Source of the DNA: a virus
IMG/VR virus record: IMGVR_UViG_3300045256_000050
Span: 124,001 to 188,000 of that record
Length of the DNA: 64,000 bases
Strand: one strand, 5' to 3'
The translations under genes and the position numbers were made by a program. The stretch's first letter is position 1, and each line of letters opens with the position of its first letter. The notes beneath the pieces were generated by a model, which searched no databases, was not told the origin of the DNA, and saw only the letters and a program-made list of their open reading frames with translations. Below, piece after piece: positions 52,509 to 60,481 of this stretch.

Positions 52509-53276
52509 TCAGGGCAGGGTCAAAATCTCCACGCCTTTCTCAGTAACGAGAACCGTGTGTTCGTACTGAGCGGATAGCTTACCGTCCGCCGTCCGAGCCG
52601 TCCAATTGTCGGCGTCGATCCGACAGTGCGGCGTACCGGCGTTAATCATCGGTTCGATGGTGAAGATCATACCCGGCTTCATGACCGGGCCGTGATTCTT
52701 CTTTGTCATGTAGTGATTGACTTCCGGGGCTTCGTGGAATTTCAACCCGACCCCGTGACCGGCGAAGTTGTACACGACGGAGTGGCCGTGAGTCAGTGCG
52801 TACTTGGTGATGGCGAAACCGATGTTGCCGAAGTAGTTACCCGGTCGGACTTCCTTAATGCCGACTTCCAGGCACTTCTTGGCGACTTCCATTACCTGAG
52901 CGGCGTGACGGCTGATCGGCCCGACGGCGAACATCGTGGACGTGTCGCCGAAGTAGCCGTCGAGGATCGTGGACACGTCCACGTTCACGATGTCACCTTC
53001 CTTCAGAATGGTTGTCTCTGAAGGAATGCCGTGGCAGATGACTTCGTTGATGGAGATGCAGCACTCCTTCGGGTAGCCACGGTAGTTGAGCGTGGCCGGA
53101 GTGCCGCCGTGATCCTGCGTGAACTGGATGACGAGTTGGTTAATCGCCTCCGTGCTGACGCCTGGAACAACGTGTGGCCGGATGAAATCGAGGGTTTGGG
53201 CCGTCAGCTTACATGCTTTTCGGATACCCTCGATCTGCTCCGGCGTTTTGATGATGATTTCTTCTGTTACGGTCAT
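52509..53276 (-). CDS. map: Methionine aminopeptidase, type I
   Basis: 255 aa. The pita-bread-fold motifs are present: NEVICHGIPSETTILKEGDI with the substrate-site His, then VNVDVSTILDGYFGDTSTMF (two metal-binding Asp), NFAGHGVGLKFHEAPEV (metal His and substrate His) and GMIFTIEPMI (metal Glu). A final Glu lies near AQYEHTVLVTEKG. Length matches E. coli MAP (264 aa). The ATG at 53276 was chosen (SD GGGAAGG) over a longer frame. It removes initiator Met, perhaps to support fast late protein synthesis with leaderless mRNAs, although that link is inference. Confidence 0.92.
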   Translation of the reverse strand: MTVTEEIIIKTPEQIEGIRKACKLTAQTLDFIRPHVVPGVSTEAINQLVIQFTQDHGGTPATLNYRGYPKECCISINEVICHGIPSETTILKEGDIVNVDVSTILDGYFGDTSTMFAVGPISRHAAQVMEVAKKCLEVGIKEVRPGNYFGNIGFAITKYALTHGHSVVYNFAGHGVGLKFHEAPEVNHYMTKKNHGPVMKPGMIFTIEPMINAGTPHCRIDADNWTARTADGKLSAQYEHTVLVTEKGVEILTLP

Positions 53277-53302
53277 TGTGCCTTCCCTGGCATAATGTAG
53301 TC

Positions 53303-54535
53303 TTACAAGTCTCTCTTTAGGCCAAGCCGCTTGGCGAATGTCCATTTCGCCACCTTGACGGCTTCGGGGTCGCCGGTCGCCTTCGTGTCCACGTCGCTGA
53401 TCTTCACCACCGGCATCCCGTTGACGGTCGCCAGCTTCATGACGATATTCATCGCCTTCGTGCCGCCGAAGGGAACGAAGTCGTTGGTGAAGTTCGTCCC
53501 GATCCCCGCTCCGACGGACTTGAAGCAGTTCTTGTAGAGATCGTACAGTTCGACCGCCTGCCCGGCGTTCAGGCCGTCGCTGAACGTGATCCCCTTCGTC
53601 TTGGGGTCGATCCCCAGCTTGCGGTAGTGGCTGAGAATCTTGTTGGCGAACGCCCGTGGGCAGCCGCTATCCTGCCGCACGGCGTCGTACTCATTTGCCA
53701 AGTGCTTGTCGAAGTCCAGCAGGAACACGTCCGTGCCGAACGTGTCAGGCAGGGCGAGCTTCGGCAAGCCGAGCGGCAGGTGCTTCAGCCACAGGTTGAG
53801 GGCGTGCTTGTTGGCGTGGCTCAGCCCTTCGAGGGCTGAGACGCCCATGTACCACTCGTGGGCGACGGTGCCCAGCGGGGCCATGTTGTACTTCTTGGCG
53901 AGGTAGACGTTGCTCGTGCCGAGGCAGTTGTTGTGCTTCTTGAACTCGGCGACCACGGCGTCCTGAATCTCGAAGCTCCGACGACGACGGGTGCCGAACT
54001 CAGAGAACTTGCACTCGCCCATGAACGTCGCCTTCGCCCCCTGGGCGGCGGCGTAACCGGCGACCAGCGATCCGGTCTTTCGCTTCAGGTTGGTCGTTTC
54101 GGCGGCGAAGGTCAACTCGCTGACGAGGGCGAGTAGTGGAACTTCCCACATGATCGCCGTCTTCCACGGGCCGGACACGGTGATCTTCAGGTTGCCCTGC
54201 GGGTCTTCACCAATGGCAACCTCTTCCGGGTTGTAGAAGAAGTTTTGGAGGAAGTCGATGTAGTTCCTCGGGAAGCCGAGGTTGGAGAGGTAGGCGAGTT
54301 CGTGGTCTTCCAACTTCAGCTTCGCCATGCTCTTGATGGCCTGCTGGAGCTTGTAAGGGATGACGCCGTGCTTGAAGCCGTCGGGCCGGGTGCTGCCCCG
54401 GTCGATGAACTTGTACGTCACCTGGGCGTCCGGGTATTCCTGAAAGACGGCGTTGCCCATCAGGAACTTGTACCAGTCGTTGTCCAAGATGGACGGGATG
54501 ATCTTGCATTCCGGGTCGATGTATTCCGTTGTCAT
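53303..54535 (-). CDS. pncB: Nicotinate phosphoribosyltransferase
   Basis: 410 aa, like E. coli PncB (400 aa). Hallmarks: SILDNDWYKFLMGNAVFQEY at the N-terminus, SGPWKTAIMWEVPLLALVSE, then GTVAHEWYMGVSALEG with the phosphorylatable His226, and LLDFDKHLANEYDAVRQDSG plus KGITFSDGLN in the phosphoribosyl-pyrophosphate site. It makes nicotinate mononucleotide from nicotinate, PRPP and ATP. It follows the vWA terminator and has its own promoter-like TTACTT-16-TATCAT, so it may be expressed separately from pncA. Confidence 0.95.
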   Translation of the reverse strand: MTTEYIDPECKIIPSILDNDWYKFLMGNAVFQEYPDAQVTYKFIDRGSTRPDGFKHGVIPYKLQQAIKSMAKLKLEDHELAYLSNLGFPRNYIDFLQNFFYNPEEVAIGEDPQGNLKITVSGPWKTAIMWEVPLLALVSELTFAAETTNLKRKTGSLVAGYAAAQGAKATFMGECKFSEFGTRRRRSFEIQDAVVAEFKKHNNCLGTSNVYLAKKYNMAPLGTVAHEWYMGVSALEGLSHANKHALNLWLKHLPLGLPKLALPDTFGTDVFLLDFDKHLANEYDAVRQDSGCPRAFANKILSHYRKLGIDPKTKGITFSDGLNAGQAVELYDLYKNCFKSVGAGIGTNFTNDFVPFGGTKAMNIVMKLATVNGMPVVKISDVDTKATGDPEAVKVAKWTFAKRLGLKRDL

Positions 54536-54557
54536 GGCTTTCTCCTCTTGTTATCCC

Positions 54558-54585
54558 ATGATACCATCTTCGGGCAAAAAAGTAA
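54558..54585 (-). promoter_or_regulatory. Promoter-like element before pncB
   Basis: On the minus strand TTACTT, a 16-nt spacer, TATCAT, then an AGAGGAG ribosome-binding site before the ATG at 54535. The -35 abuts the terminator of the upstream vWA gene. Confidence 0.45.
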
Positions 54586-54607
54586 GCCGTGGATTTCTCC
54601 ACGGCTT
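54573..54607 (-). terminator. Terminator after the vWA gene
   Basis: AAGCCGTGGA / TCCACGGCTT with a 4-nt loop, followed on the minus strand by ACTTTTTTG. It lies 25 nt past the vWA stop codon. Confidence 0.88.
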
Positions 54608-54632
54608 GCGCTTTCCTGGTTAAGACCCCGTG

Positions 54633-55427
54633 TTAGAACACGAGGCTCTGGCTCGGCCCCTTCGTGCCGAGCGCCTGGGACTGGCTGCTGATCGACTGGC
54701 TGACGAACTTCGCCAGCTTCGCCAGGGTCTTCTCGCTGGCGTCGTTCAGCGACAGGTAGGGGACTTCCGTCTCCTTCCCGCTGGCGTCCTTGACCTTGAC
54801 CGGGGTGAACCCGGCCTTCTGGGCGAACTCGGTCAGGTAGGCGTGCAGCCGGGGGTCGTTGACGTTCACCCCGATCAGGATCGCCACCAGGGACTCCATC
54901 GCCTCGGACTGCACCGCCTCCTTCAGCGCCTCGCCGACGTTGACCGCCGTGAGCAGCGAGGCGTTGTCGTCACCGTCGGTGATGACGAACACGATCCCGT
55001 TGCACAGGAAGTCGTTGGCCGACAGTTGCTTGGCGTAGGCGTTCGACGCCTTGATGGCGTTGTGGCTGCTGTCGAACAGGGCGGTCGTCGCCCCGTTGCC
55101 GGACTTCCCGTAGAAGCCCTGGTAGTCGGCCACGTTGCAGTTTTCGAGCAGCTTGAACCCGTGGAACTCGCTCATCTTCGTGCCGAACACGACGGTGCGG
55201 AGCATCAGGTTGTCGGCACGGGGGCTGTGGCGGCAGGACTTCACGATCTCCTGCGTGGCCTTCTCCATCTCCCCGGCGAACCCGGCCGTCGAACCGGACT
55301 CGTCGAACACGACGGTCGCCAGGGTGTACTCGGTCGCCTGGAGATCGCCGATCTTCGCAGCGGAGAATCCGTAGTGCGAGTTCGGGATGTTGAAGTTCTC
55401 CAGGTCGTCGTCGCCTACGAGGGGCAT
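54633..55427 (-). CDS. vWA-domain protein (TerY-like)
   Basis: 264 aa. The MIDAS metal-adhesion site is complete: VVFDESGSTAGF (Asp42, Ser44, Ser46), GATTALFDS (Thr114) and VFVITDGDDNASLL (Asp151). Length and architecture match TerY-type single-domain vWA proteins. With the kinase at 46846 and the PP2C at 49608 it completes the components described as the TerY-P triad, thought to couple phosphorylation signalling to stress response. Here the three are separated by NAD-synthesis genes. It lies between terminators, so it is probably transcribed alone or by read-through from pncA. Confidence 0.82.
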   Translation of the reverse strand: MPLVGDDDLENFNIPNSHYGFSAAKIGDLQATEYTLATVVFDESGSTAGFAGEMEKATQEIVKSCRHSPRADNLMLRTVVFGTKMSEFHGFKLLENCNVADYQGFYGKSGNGATTALFDSSHNAIKASNAYAKQLSANDFLCNGIVFVITDGDDNASLLTAVNVGEALKEAVQSEAMESLVAILIGVNVNDPRLHAYLTEFAQKAGFTPVKVKDASGKETEVPYLSLNDASEKTLAKLAKFVSQSISSQSQALGTKGPSQSLVF

Positions 55428-55456
55428 GGTATTCTCCTGTGTCTTGTTTGAGTGAA

Positions 55457-55475
55457 GGGGCGGGTTTCCCGCCCC
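55457..55475 (-). terminator. Hairpin after the nicotinamidase gene
   Basis: GGGGCGGG / CCCGCCCC with a TTT loop, 12 nt past the pncA stop. The following minus-strand tract (TTCACTCAAAC) is weak in T, so termination may be partial. Confidence 0.65.
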
Positions 55476-55487
55476 GTGGGTGTTGGG

Positions 55488-56291
55488 TTACGCCAGGAAG
55501 TCCGTCGTGGTCGTGGTCTTCATGCCACGGGCCACCATCTCCTTGATGAAGTCGTCCTGGTTCTTCTCGAACCCAGGGACCGGCGACGTGGCGTCGGTCA
55601 GCAGGACGAGCTTCTTCACGAAGCTGTCGTCCGGGAAGTAGTTCACCATGTCCCGGCCGGTGTTGGCGAGGCAGTGGCTCCCGGCCTCCCCGGCGAGCAG
55701 CACGATGTCCGCCTCGTTCACGGTCTGGAGGAACCCGGTGTTGATCTGGGTGCCTGGGTCGCTCGGGTCCGGCACGTCGGCCTGGATCGCCGAGTAGTGT
55801 TCGGTCAGGATGTTGCTGCCCTTCGTCACGAAGTCGATGCTGCCGAACCGCTGGTTCGACCAGTCCATCAGCTTCTCGTACAGGGCGGGCCAGACCCCGT
55901 GCCCCCACGACCCGATCAGGCAGTGCGGGGGCCAGATGCACAGCGGGTAGCGGCTGTTCTTCTCCAGCCCCTCGACGTAGGCGAGCGCCCGCTTGTACAG
56001 GCCCGGCTTGCTGGTCGTCCACGTCCCGTTCCGCACGTCGGCAGCGGAGATGATCGTGAACGGGTTCGGGTGCTGCCCGGCCGAGTTCTTCCAGAAGACC
56101 GGGTGGGCGATGTGGATCGCTTGGTGGCTGTCGAGGGTGACGTGGATGTCGTGCAGCTTGTCCCGCAGCCGCCCGACCATCGTCGCCAGCCGGTTCATGT
56201 CCTTGTCGGACCCGTTGACGTAGAGTGCCCCCTTCGGGTCGCAGAAGTCGTTCTGCGGGTCGATCACGATCAGGTGTGCCTTGTTCGCCAT
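55488..56291 (-). CDS. pncA: Nicotinamidase (isochorismatase fold)
   Basis: 267 aa. Catalytic triad positions are clear: Asp11 in LIVIDPQNDFCDP, Lys157 in DFVTKGSNILTEHYSA and nucleophile Cys207 in LLAGEAGSHCLANT. The metal site is TLDSHQ (Asp54, His56) with a further His near HPVFWK. It deamidates nicotinamide to nicotinate, the entry step that recycles nicotinamide released by NAD-consuming enzymes. It is longer than E. coli PncA (213 aa), mostly in the 60-150 region. It is the first of the NAD genes on this strand. Confidence 0.93.
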   Translation of the reverse strand: MANKAHLIVIDPQNDFCDPKGALYVNGSDKDMNRLATMVGRLRDKLHDIHVTLDSHQAIHIAHPVFWKNSAGQHPNPFTIISAADVRNGTWTTSKPGLYKRALAYVEGLEKNSRYPLCIWPPHCLIGSWGHGVWPALYEKLMDWSNQRFGSIDFVTKGSNILTEHYSAIQADVPDPSDPGTQINTGFLQTVNEADIVLLAGEAGSHCLANTGRDMVNYFPDDSFVKKLVLLTDATSPVPGFEKNQDDFIKEMVARGMKTTTTTDFLA

Positions 56292-56330
56292 GTCAGCCTC
56301 CGGTAAAGGTTCGGTCTGTTCACCAGGATT

Positions 56331-56945
56331 TTACAGTGGTGCTTCGGGTTGTAAAGCAGCTTTTTCAGCCGCCTCACGCATCGCCAGGATCACGGGTTGC
56401 AGGTCCGCCCACACGTCGGCCTTCGCTGCGGGCGTCCTCAACAAATACGAGGGGTGGTAGGTGCAAATGACCCGCTTCCCCTTGTATTCGTGTTCACCAC
56501 GCAAACTACCCATCGACCGTTCCTCTGGCTTGCCCAGCAGGTAGATCGATGCCGTCTTGCCGAGACAGATGATCCACTTGGGGTCAACGACCTTGATCTG
56601 GAGATCGAGGAACGGGCGGCAGTTGGCCGCTTCTTCCTTCGTGGGCGTCCGGTTGAACGGAGGGCGGCACTTGAGGATGTTGCAGATGAAGATGTGTTCC
56701 CGCTTCCACCCTGCGGCGGCGATGAGCTTGTCGAGAAGCTGACCGGCTTTACCGACGAAAGGTCGCCCGGACCACGCCTCGTCCTCTCCCGGAGCTTCAC
56801 CGAGGATAAGGATGTCGGCGTTCGGGTGGCCCTCGCCGGGGACGTATTTGTACTCGAAGTGATTCCGGTACTCCGAAAGACCACTGCACTTGTTACATGC
56901 AGTGATCTTGGTGTTGATGACTTCTAACGCTTGCGACTTGAGCAT
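56331..56945 (-). CDS. Uracil-DNA glycosylase, family 4
   Basis: 204 aa. Motif A is LGEAPGEDEAWSGRPFVGKA, motif B/C is YHPSYLLRTP. Cysteines at ITACNKC and in NILKCRPPFNRTPTKEEAAN plus CRPF supply the four ligands of the 4Fe-4S cluster typical of this thermostable-type family. It removes uracil from DNA. In a phage this could protect against cytosine deamination or edit host DNA. It starts 7 nt after the preceding stop, in the same operon direction as Thg1. Confidence 0.92.
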   Translation of the reverse strand: MLKSQALEVINTKITACNKCSGLSEYRNHFEYKYVPGEGHPNADILILGEAPGEDEAWSGRPFVGKAGQLLDKLIAAAGWKREHIFICNILKCRPPFNRTPTKEEAANCRPFLDLQIKVVDPKWIICLGKTASIYLLGKPEERSMGSLRGEHEYKGKRVICTYHPSYLLRTPAAKADVWADLQPVILAMREAAEKAALQPEAPL

Positions 56946-56952
56946 CCTGCCC

Positions 56953-57168
56953 TCAATCCTGGTAGTCCTTGTCGAAGTCGGGCTTTTTGCCCTCGTTCCA
57001 CCAGTAGGTGTTTTTCTGGTCGTCTTCGGTCTTGGCGTTCGTTGTCTTCACCAACTTGTTCAGACAGAGACAGCCGACGATGACGGTTCCCAGAATCCCG
57101 CAGACGATCCCCATCCAGAAGTCCGGCGAGTTCATGACCCCGCCGGACCCGTAGGTTGCGAACAGCAT
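56953..57168 (-). CDS. Small single-span membrane protein, 71 aa
   Basis: One transmembrane helix (FWMGIVCGILGTVIVGCLCL, about residues 18-37), a short N-terminal segment and a charged C-terminal tail (AKTEDDQKNTYWWNEGKKPD). It starts 1 nt after the Thg1 stop. It could be a holin-like, spanin-like or membrane-signalling component; nothing specific supports any of these. Confidence 0.6.
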   Translation of the reverse strand: MLFATYGSGGVMNSPDFWMGIVCGILGTVIVGCLCLNKLVKTTNAKTEDDQKNTYWWNEGKKPDFDKDYQD

Positions 57169-57169
57169 C

Positions 57170-57777
57170 TCACTCCTCCTGAGTAACTGGTTCCGACTCC
57201 GTTTTGAGAACCGGGGTGGCCCCCTCGAACATTACCTCTTCCCGGTTGGCGATCCGCTTGAGCGGCGGGATGTCCAACGCCACCACTTCCTGACGGGTGA
57301 TGGTGAGGTTCGGGTTCTTCCGGGCGGCGTGCATCGGCGGGAGCTTGTCCAACTCCTCGGTGCTGAACGGCCGCTCGGTCTTCCGTCGAGCGAGGTAGGT
57401 GCCCCGCTTGAAGAAGTCCGGGTAGTTGTTCCAGTTGACCCCGTGGGTCTGGAACATCATCTCCTGCATCATGCTGCTCGACTTGTTCTGCAACTCCTTG
57501 TGCGAGAACATCGACTGAGCCGCCATGCTGACGCTGTTCCGGGTGGCATCCATCTCCCGCCAGATCAGGTAGTTGGTCGCCTCCCAATCCGTCGGCACGT
57601 TGTACACCCGTGCGTCGAACAGGGGCATCCGGTCGGCCTTCTCTGGGAGGTAGTCCTTCAGGTTGCGGTTGAAAAACGCCGTGGTCATCGACGCCAACAC
57701 GGAAGTCATCTTCAACAACTTGGCGTCGAAGAAGTGTTCGGCGTCGATCTCGTCGGAGTACCACACGAGCGAGATTT
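57170..57777 (-). CDS. Thg1-like 3'-5' RNA polymerase, exon 2
   Basis: Second exon of a gene split by a group II intron (join 60368-60137 and 57777-57170, minus strand). It begins with the last two bases of the Glu codon of the catalytic SDE motif and continues ISLVWYSDEIDAEHFFDAKL, then YLPEKADRMPLFDARVYNVP, YLIWREMDATRNSVSMAAQS and TYLARRKTERPF, all conserved in Thg1/TLP proteins. The spliced protein is 279 aa, the usual length. An unspliced transcript would give only a C-terminal fragment. It adds nucleotides to tRNA 5' ends (tRNA-His guanylylation or 5'-end repair). Confidence 0.9.
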
Positions 57778-57851
57778 GTCGGGTAAGGGCGGAACATCGC
57801 TGCCCGCCCTCCCCTAAGAACCGTGCGTGTAAGTTTCCCTTCACACGGCTC
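57778..57851 (-). ncRNA. Group II intron domains V and VI
   Basis: Domain V (57818-57851) reads GAGCCGTGTGAAGGGAAACT and on to GCACGGTTC, a canonical 34-nt catalytic hairpin. Domain VI follows (GGGGAGGGCGG, then CCGCCCTTACCCGAC) with a bulged A opposite position 57784, seven nucleotides from the 3' splice site. Confidence 0.92.
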
Positions 57852-57873
57852 AAGCAATCGGCTTAGCCACCAA

Positions 57874-59556
57874 TCACGCCTTCTTCCCGTGCTTTGCCAG
57901 ATGGCAGTACAAGTGAAGAATGCGGAGGTTTGCGAGGCTGTCGTCCCCACCTTCCGAACGAGGCTTCACATGATGCTCATGTAACTCCTCGCCGTTGTTG
58001 AGGCTTTCGCCGCACTCAGGACACAAGAAGTTCTGTTGTTTGGCGACCTGACGCTTCTTGACAGTCAAGAGGTCGGACGCCTTTTCAGCGTCCCGCTCCT
58101 CCCAATACTGTTCAAGGGCGGGGTCGTCCCAGCAGGCGAACCGCTGGACAACAACGTGCCTCTTGATGAGAACCCAAGAAGGTTTCATCATGTAGCATTC
58201 GGACGTGCCGAACACCCATTTTGCACCCTTCCGGTAGTTCCCCCAATACCGCTTCAGCCACCCCCAACTCTTGTTGGCGTGACGCCGCCTGACCCAACGG
58301 TATTGCAGTTGGACCAGATAGTTGTCGAGGCCGTCAAAAGTTCGGGACGCCACCGAGCATCGGAAGTAGTTGCACCACCCACGGATGATCGGGTTCACTC
58401 TGGAGATCAGTTCTTCCAAAGGTCGCCCGTCATACTTGCGGAAGGTTTCCTTCAGCTTCTGCTTGATGGCCTTCACGGACTTCTTGCTGGGCTTGATGAA
58501 GAGCTTGTCGCCCTTCTTCGAGGTCAGCGTCTTGTACCTCCTGATGTTGAACCCAAGGAAGTCGAAACCTTCGTCCAGATGGGTGATACGGGTCTTTTCC
58601 TCAGAGAGTTCCAGACCACGTTCCTTCAACCAGACAACTAGCTTCGCCCGAATTGCTTCGGCTTCCTCCTTGGAGTGACACAACACCACGAAGTCGTCGG
58701 CGTACCTGACCAGCCCAACCGAGTTCGGAGCCAGTTCGTAGGTGGTCTTCCCGGTCCCCTTGCGGGTGTTTTTCCGGTACTTGACGCCCAGAACCTCCTC
58801 CATTCCGTGAAGAGCGATATTCGCCAACAAGGGACTAATCACTCCACCTTGCGGCGTACCCGCATGGGTGTCGTGGTAGCTGCCGTCGAATTCGACGTAA
58901 CCCGCCTTCAGCCATTGCCGGATCAATTCCCTTGCGGGAAAATTCCCGATCAACTGCATCAGCTTGTCGTGGTCGATGTTGTCGAAGGCTCCCTTGATGT
59001 CAGCGTCCAGCACCCACAATTTCCCACCTTGGCTGGTGAGTTTGAAGATGCGAGCGATGGCATCTTGGCAAGAGCGTTTCGGTCGGAAACCGTAGGACGA
59101 GTCCTCGAACTTCGCTTCCCAGAACGGTTCCAGTGCGTTAAGCACCATCGCCTGAACAGCACGGTTCGTGATGTCAGGGATGCCCAAAGGACGGAGCTTG
59201 CCGTTGGCTTTCGGTATATAAATCCGTCGTGCGGGACACTTCTTGGCGAGTTGGTATTCAGCCAACTCGTCCACGAGGCGTCCCCTTGCTTCGGGGGTTT
59301 TGACAACGATCTTGTCCACCCCCGGCGTCGTCCTCCCTTTGTTCAACTGCGTCACCCGTCGAACCGCCAGACAGCGGTTCTCGTAGCTCCGCAGCATAAC
59401 ATGCTGAAGACTTCGCACCCTCTTGAGGTTTCCCTCTTTGGCGGCACGGAAAATCTCTTGGCGAAGGCGGCGTACAAAAGTGACGACGTGGGACCAGTCA
59501 ATGCTGTTCCAGTCGCACTTTTGCTGGGAACTTACGCTTTGCTTTTCGTTCTCCAT
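57874..59556 (-). CDS. ltrA: Group II intron reverse transcriptase/maturase with HNH domain
   Basis: 560 aa. RT domains in order: RRIYIPKANGKLRPLGIPDI, SYGFRPKRSCQDAI, WVLDADIKGAFDNIDHDKLM, GTPQGGVISPLLANIALHGM, VRYADDFVVL (YADD at 285-288), FDFLGFNIRRY. The maturase X domain follows (ISRVNPIIRGWCNYFRCSVA). The C-terminal ~45 residues are an HNH nuclease with zinc Cys: CPECGESLNNGEELHEHHVK, then LANLRILHLYC. GGAGGG precedes the ATG. It lies in intron domain IV and should splice the intron and retrohome. No frameshift or missing catalytic residue, so the element looks active. Confidence 0.97.
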   Translation of the reverse strand: MENEKQSVSSQQKCDWNSIDWSHVVTFVRRLRQEIFRAAKEGNLKRVRSLQHVMLRSYENRCLAVRRVTQLNKGRTTPGVDKIVVKTPEARGRLVDELAEYQLAKKCPARRIYIPKANGKLRPLGIPDITNRAVQAMVLNALEPFWEAKFEDSSYGFRPKRSCQDAIARIFKLTSQGGKLWVLDADIKGAFDNIDHDKLMQLIGNFPARELIRQWLKAGYVEFDGSYHDTHAGTPQGGVISPLLANIALHGMEEVLGVKYRKNTRKGTGKTTYELAPNSVGLVRYADDFVVLCHSKEEAEAIRAKLVVWLKERGLELSEEKTRITHLDEGFDFLGFNIRRYKTLTSKKGDKLFIKPSKKSVKAIKQKLKETFRKYDGRPLEELISRVNPIIRGWCNYFRCSVASRTFDGLDNYLVQLQYRWVRRRHANKSWGWLKRYWGNYRKGAKWVFGTSECYMMKPSWVLIKRHVVVQRFACWDDPALEQYWEERDAEKASDLLTVKKRQVAKQQNFLCPECGESLNNGEELHEHHVKPRSEGGDDSLANLRILHLYCHLAKHGKKA

Positions 59557-60136
59557 TTATCCCTCCTTCCCTTGAAATCTTCCGTCCGATCACCTGTCGG
59601 AATTCAGCACCCTTTCGGGTCGGGCATTACCCTATCCAGCCGGTTATGGATTCCCGTTGCCTTTCGGCTGCTGGCATTCGCTTGATCCGACATCCTTTAC
59701 CTGCTGGGGAGTCCAGTGTTGCTCACGCTTCACTTGCTTTCGGGCCGAAACCTTCAAGACCCCAACAGGCTTAACACGTTCCGCAGAACCGAAGGTACGA
59801 CTGCCGTAGGTAGTTCCTATACGCCGGGGATCGGAGGGGTGTTACTGGCCGTTGCCAGACGAAGACAGCCAGCCCTTCTGTGATCCCAGATAACCCGGCG
59901 TCAATTGCATTGCCGAGCCTACTCATCACGACGCTTCAAATGGAACTTCGCTTTCGCTTACCGTAGCAGTCTTTCCCCCGCCCCGGCTTTCTCCCGCAAT
60001 TTGGGTACTCGCCGTTGGGCATTCTTGCTCCCAGCTTCACACGCCTCCGTTGCCAGAGACGCATGTGGGATGGGGAAAAGGTTTAACACAAACCTTGGAG
60101 TTACCTCCACTTCAGTTCAGCGACCTCGTGTCGCAC

Positions 60137-60368
60137 CGTCGCTCTGGGTGTAACCGACCCGTGCGTTCGTCTCTTGGACGAGGAACTTGGTGGTCGCCAC
60201 CATGAGCCGGGACAGCCGCTCGTCGAACGGCCGCTTCAGACCCGCAGTGAAGGTGTGGAACGCCTTGCCGTCCATCCGGGCCACGATGGGAATGAGCGGA
60301 AGGAGTTGTTGGCCTGAGTATTGGAACTCGTAGCCCTTCATGCGGTCGCCGAGACTGTCCTTCTTCAT
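60137..60368 (-). CDS. Thg1-like 3'-5' RNA polymerase, exon 1
   Basis: First exon, 77 codons plus one base. It contains KGYEFQYSGQQLLPLIPIVA and RMDGKAFHTFT, the first metal-binding Asp motif, then VGYTQSD, where the frame meets the intron. The spliced junction gives TQSDEISLVWY, with the second Asp and the Glu of the polymerase-like palm. Read without splicing, translation stops 6 codons into the intron. GGGAGA lies before the ATG. The family can act on tRNA-His or repair truncated tRNA 5' ends; the substrate cannot be decided from sequence. Confidence 0.9.
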
Positions 60369-60481
60369 GTCTTCTCCCTGTTTCAGTTCGATCAGTCTAC
60401 CTCGGAGTTTTCCCGCTGTAAACCACTTCTGTCCTAAAATTGCGTCCGAAATGCCAGTACATACGGGTGGAGGAACTACCC

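Larger units (their letters stand above)
57778..60136 (-). mobile_element. Group II intron (2359 nt) within the Thg1-like gene
   Basis: The 5' end is GTGCGACACG (GUGYG consensus); the 3' end is CCCGAC, with a bulged A seven nt upstream in domain VI as branch point. Domain V is a near-perfect 34-nt match. Removal joins exons at GACG | AAATC, restoring Ser-Asp-Glu in frame. Domain IV carries the reverse transcriptase. A candidate EBS1 (CGTCGT, complement of 59928-59933) can pair with the last six exon bases GCGACG, with one G-U. The 59557-60136 part holds domains I-III and no other gene. Confidence 0.93.

Noticed and set aside
55452-56306. A 284-codon plus-strand frame opposite the nicotinamidase gene
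   Set aside because: The nicotinamidase triad on the minus strand is complete. The plus frame is Arg/Val-rich shadow sequence.
57170-60368. An intein rather than an intron in the Thg1-like gene
   Set aside because: The exon 1 frame stops six codons into the insert, so a protein-level insert is impossible. RNA domains V and VI and the RT identify a group II intron.
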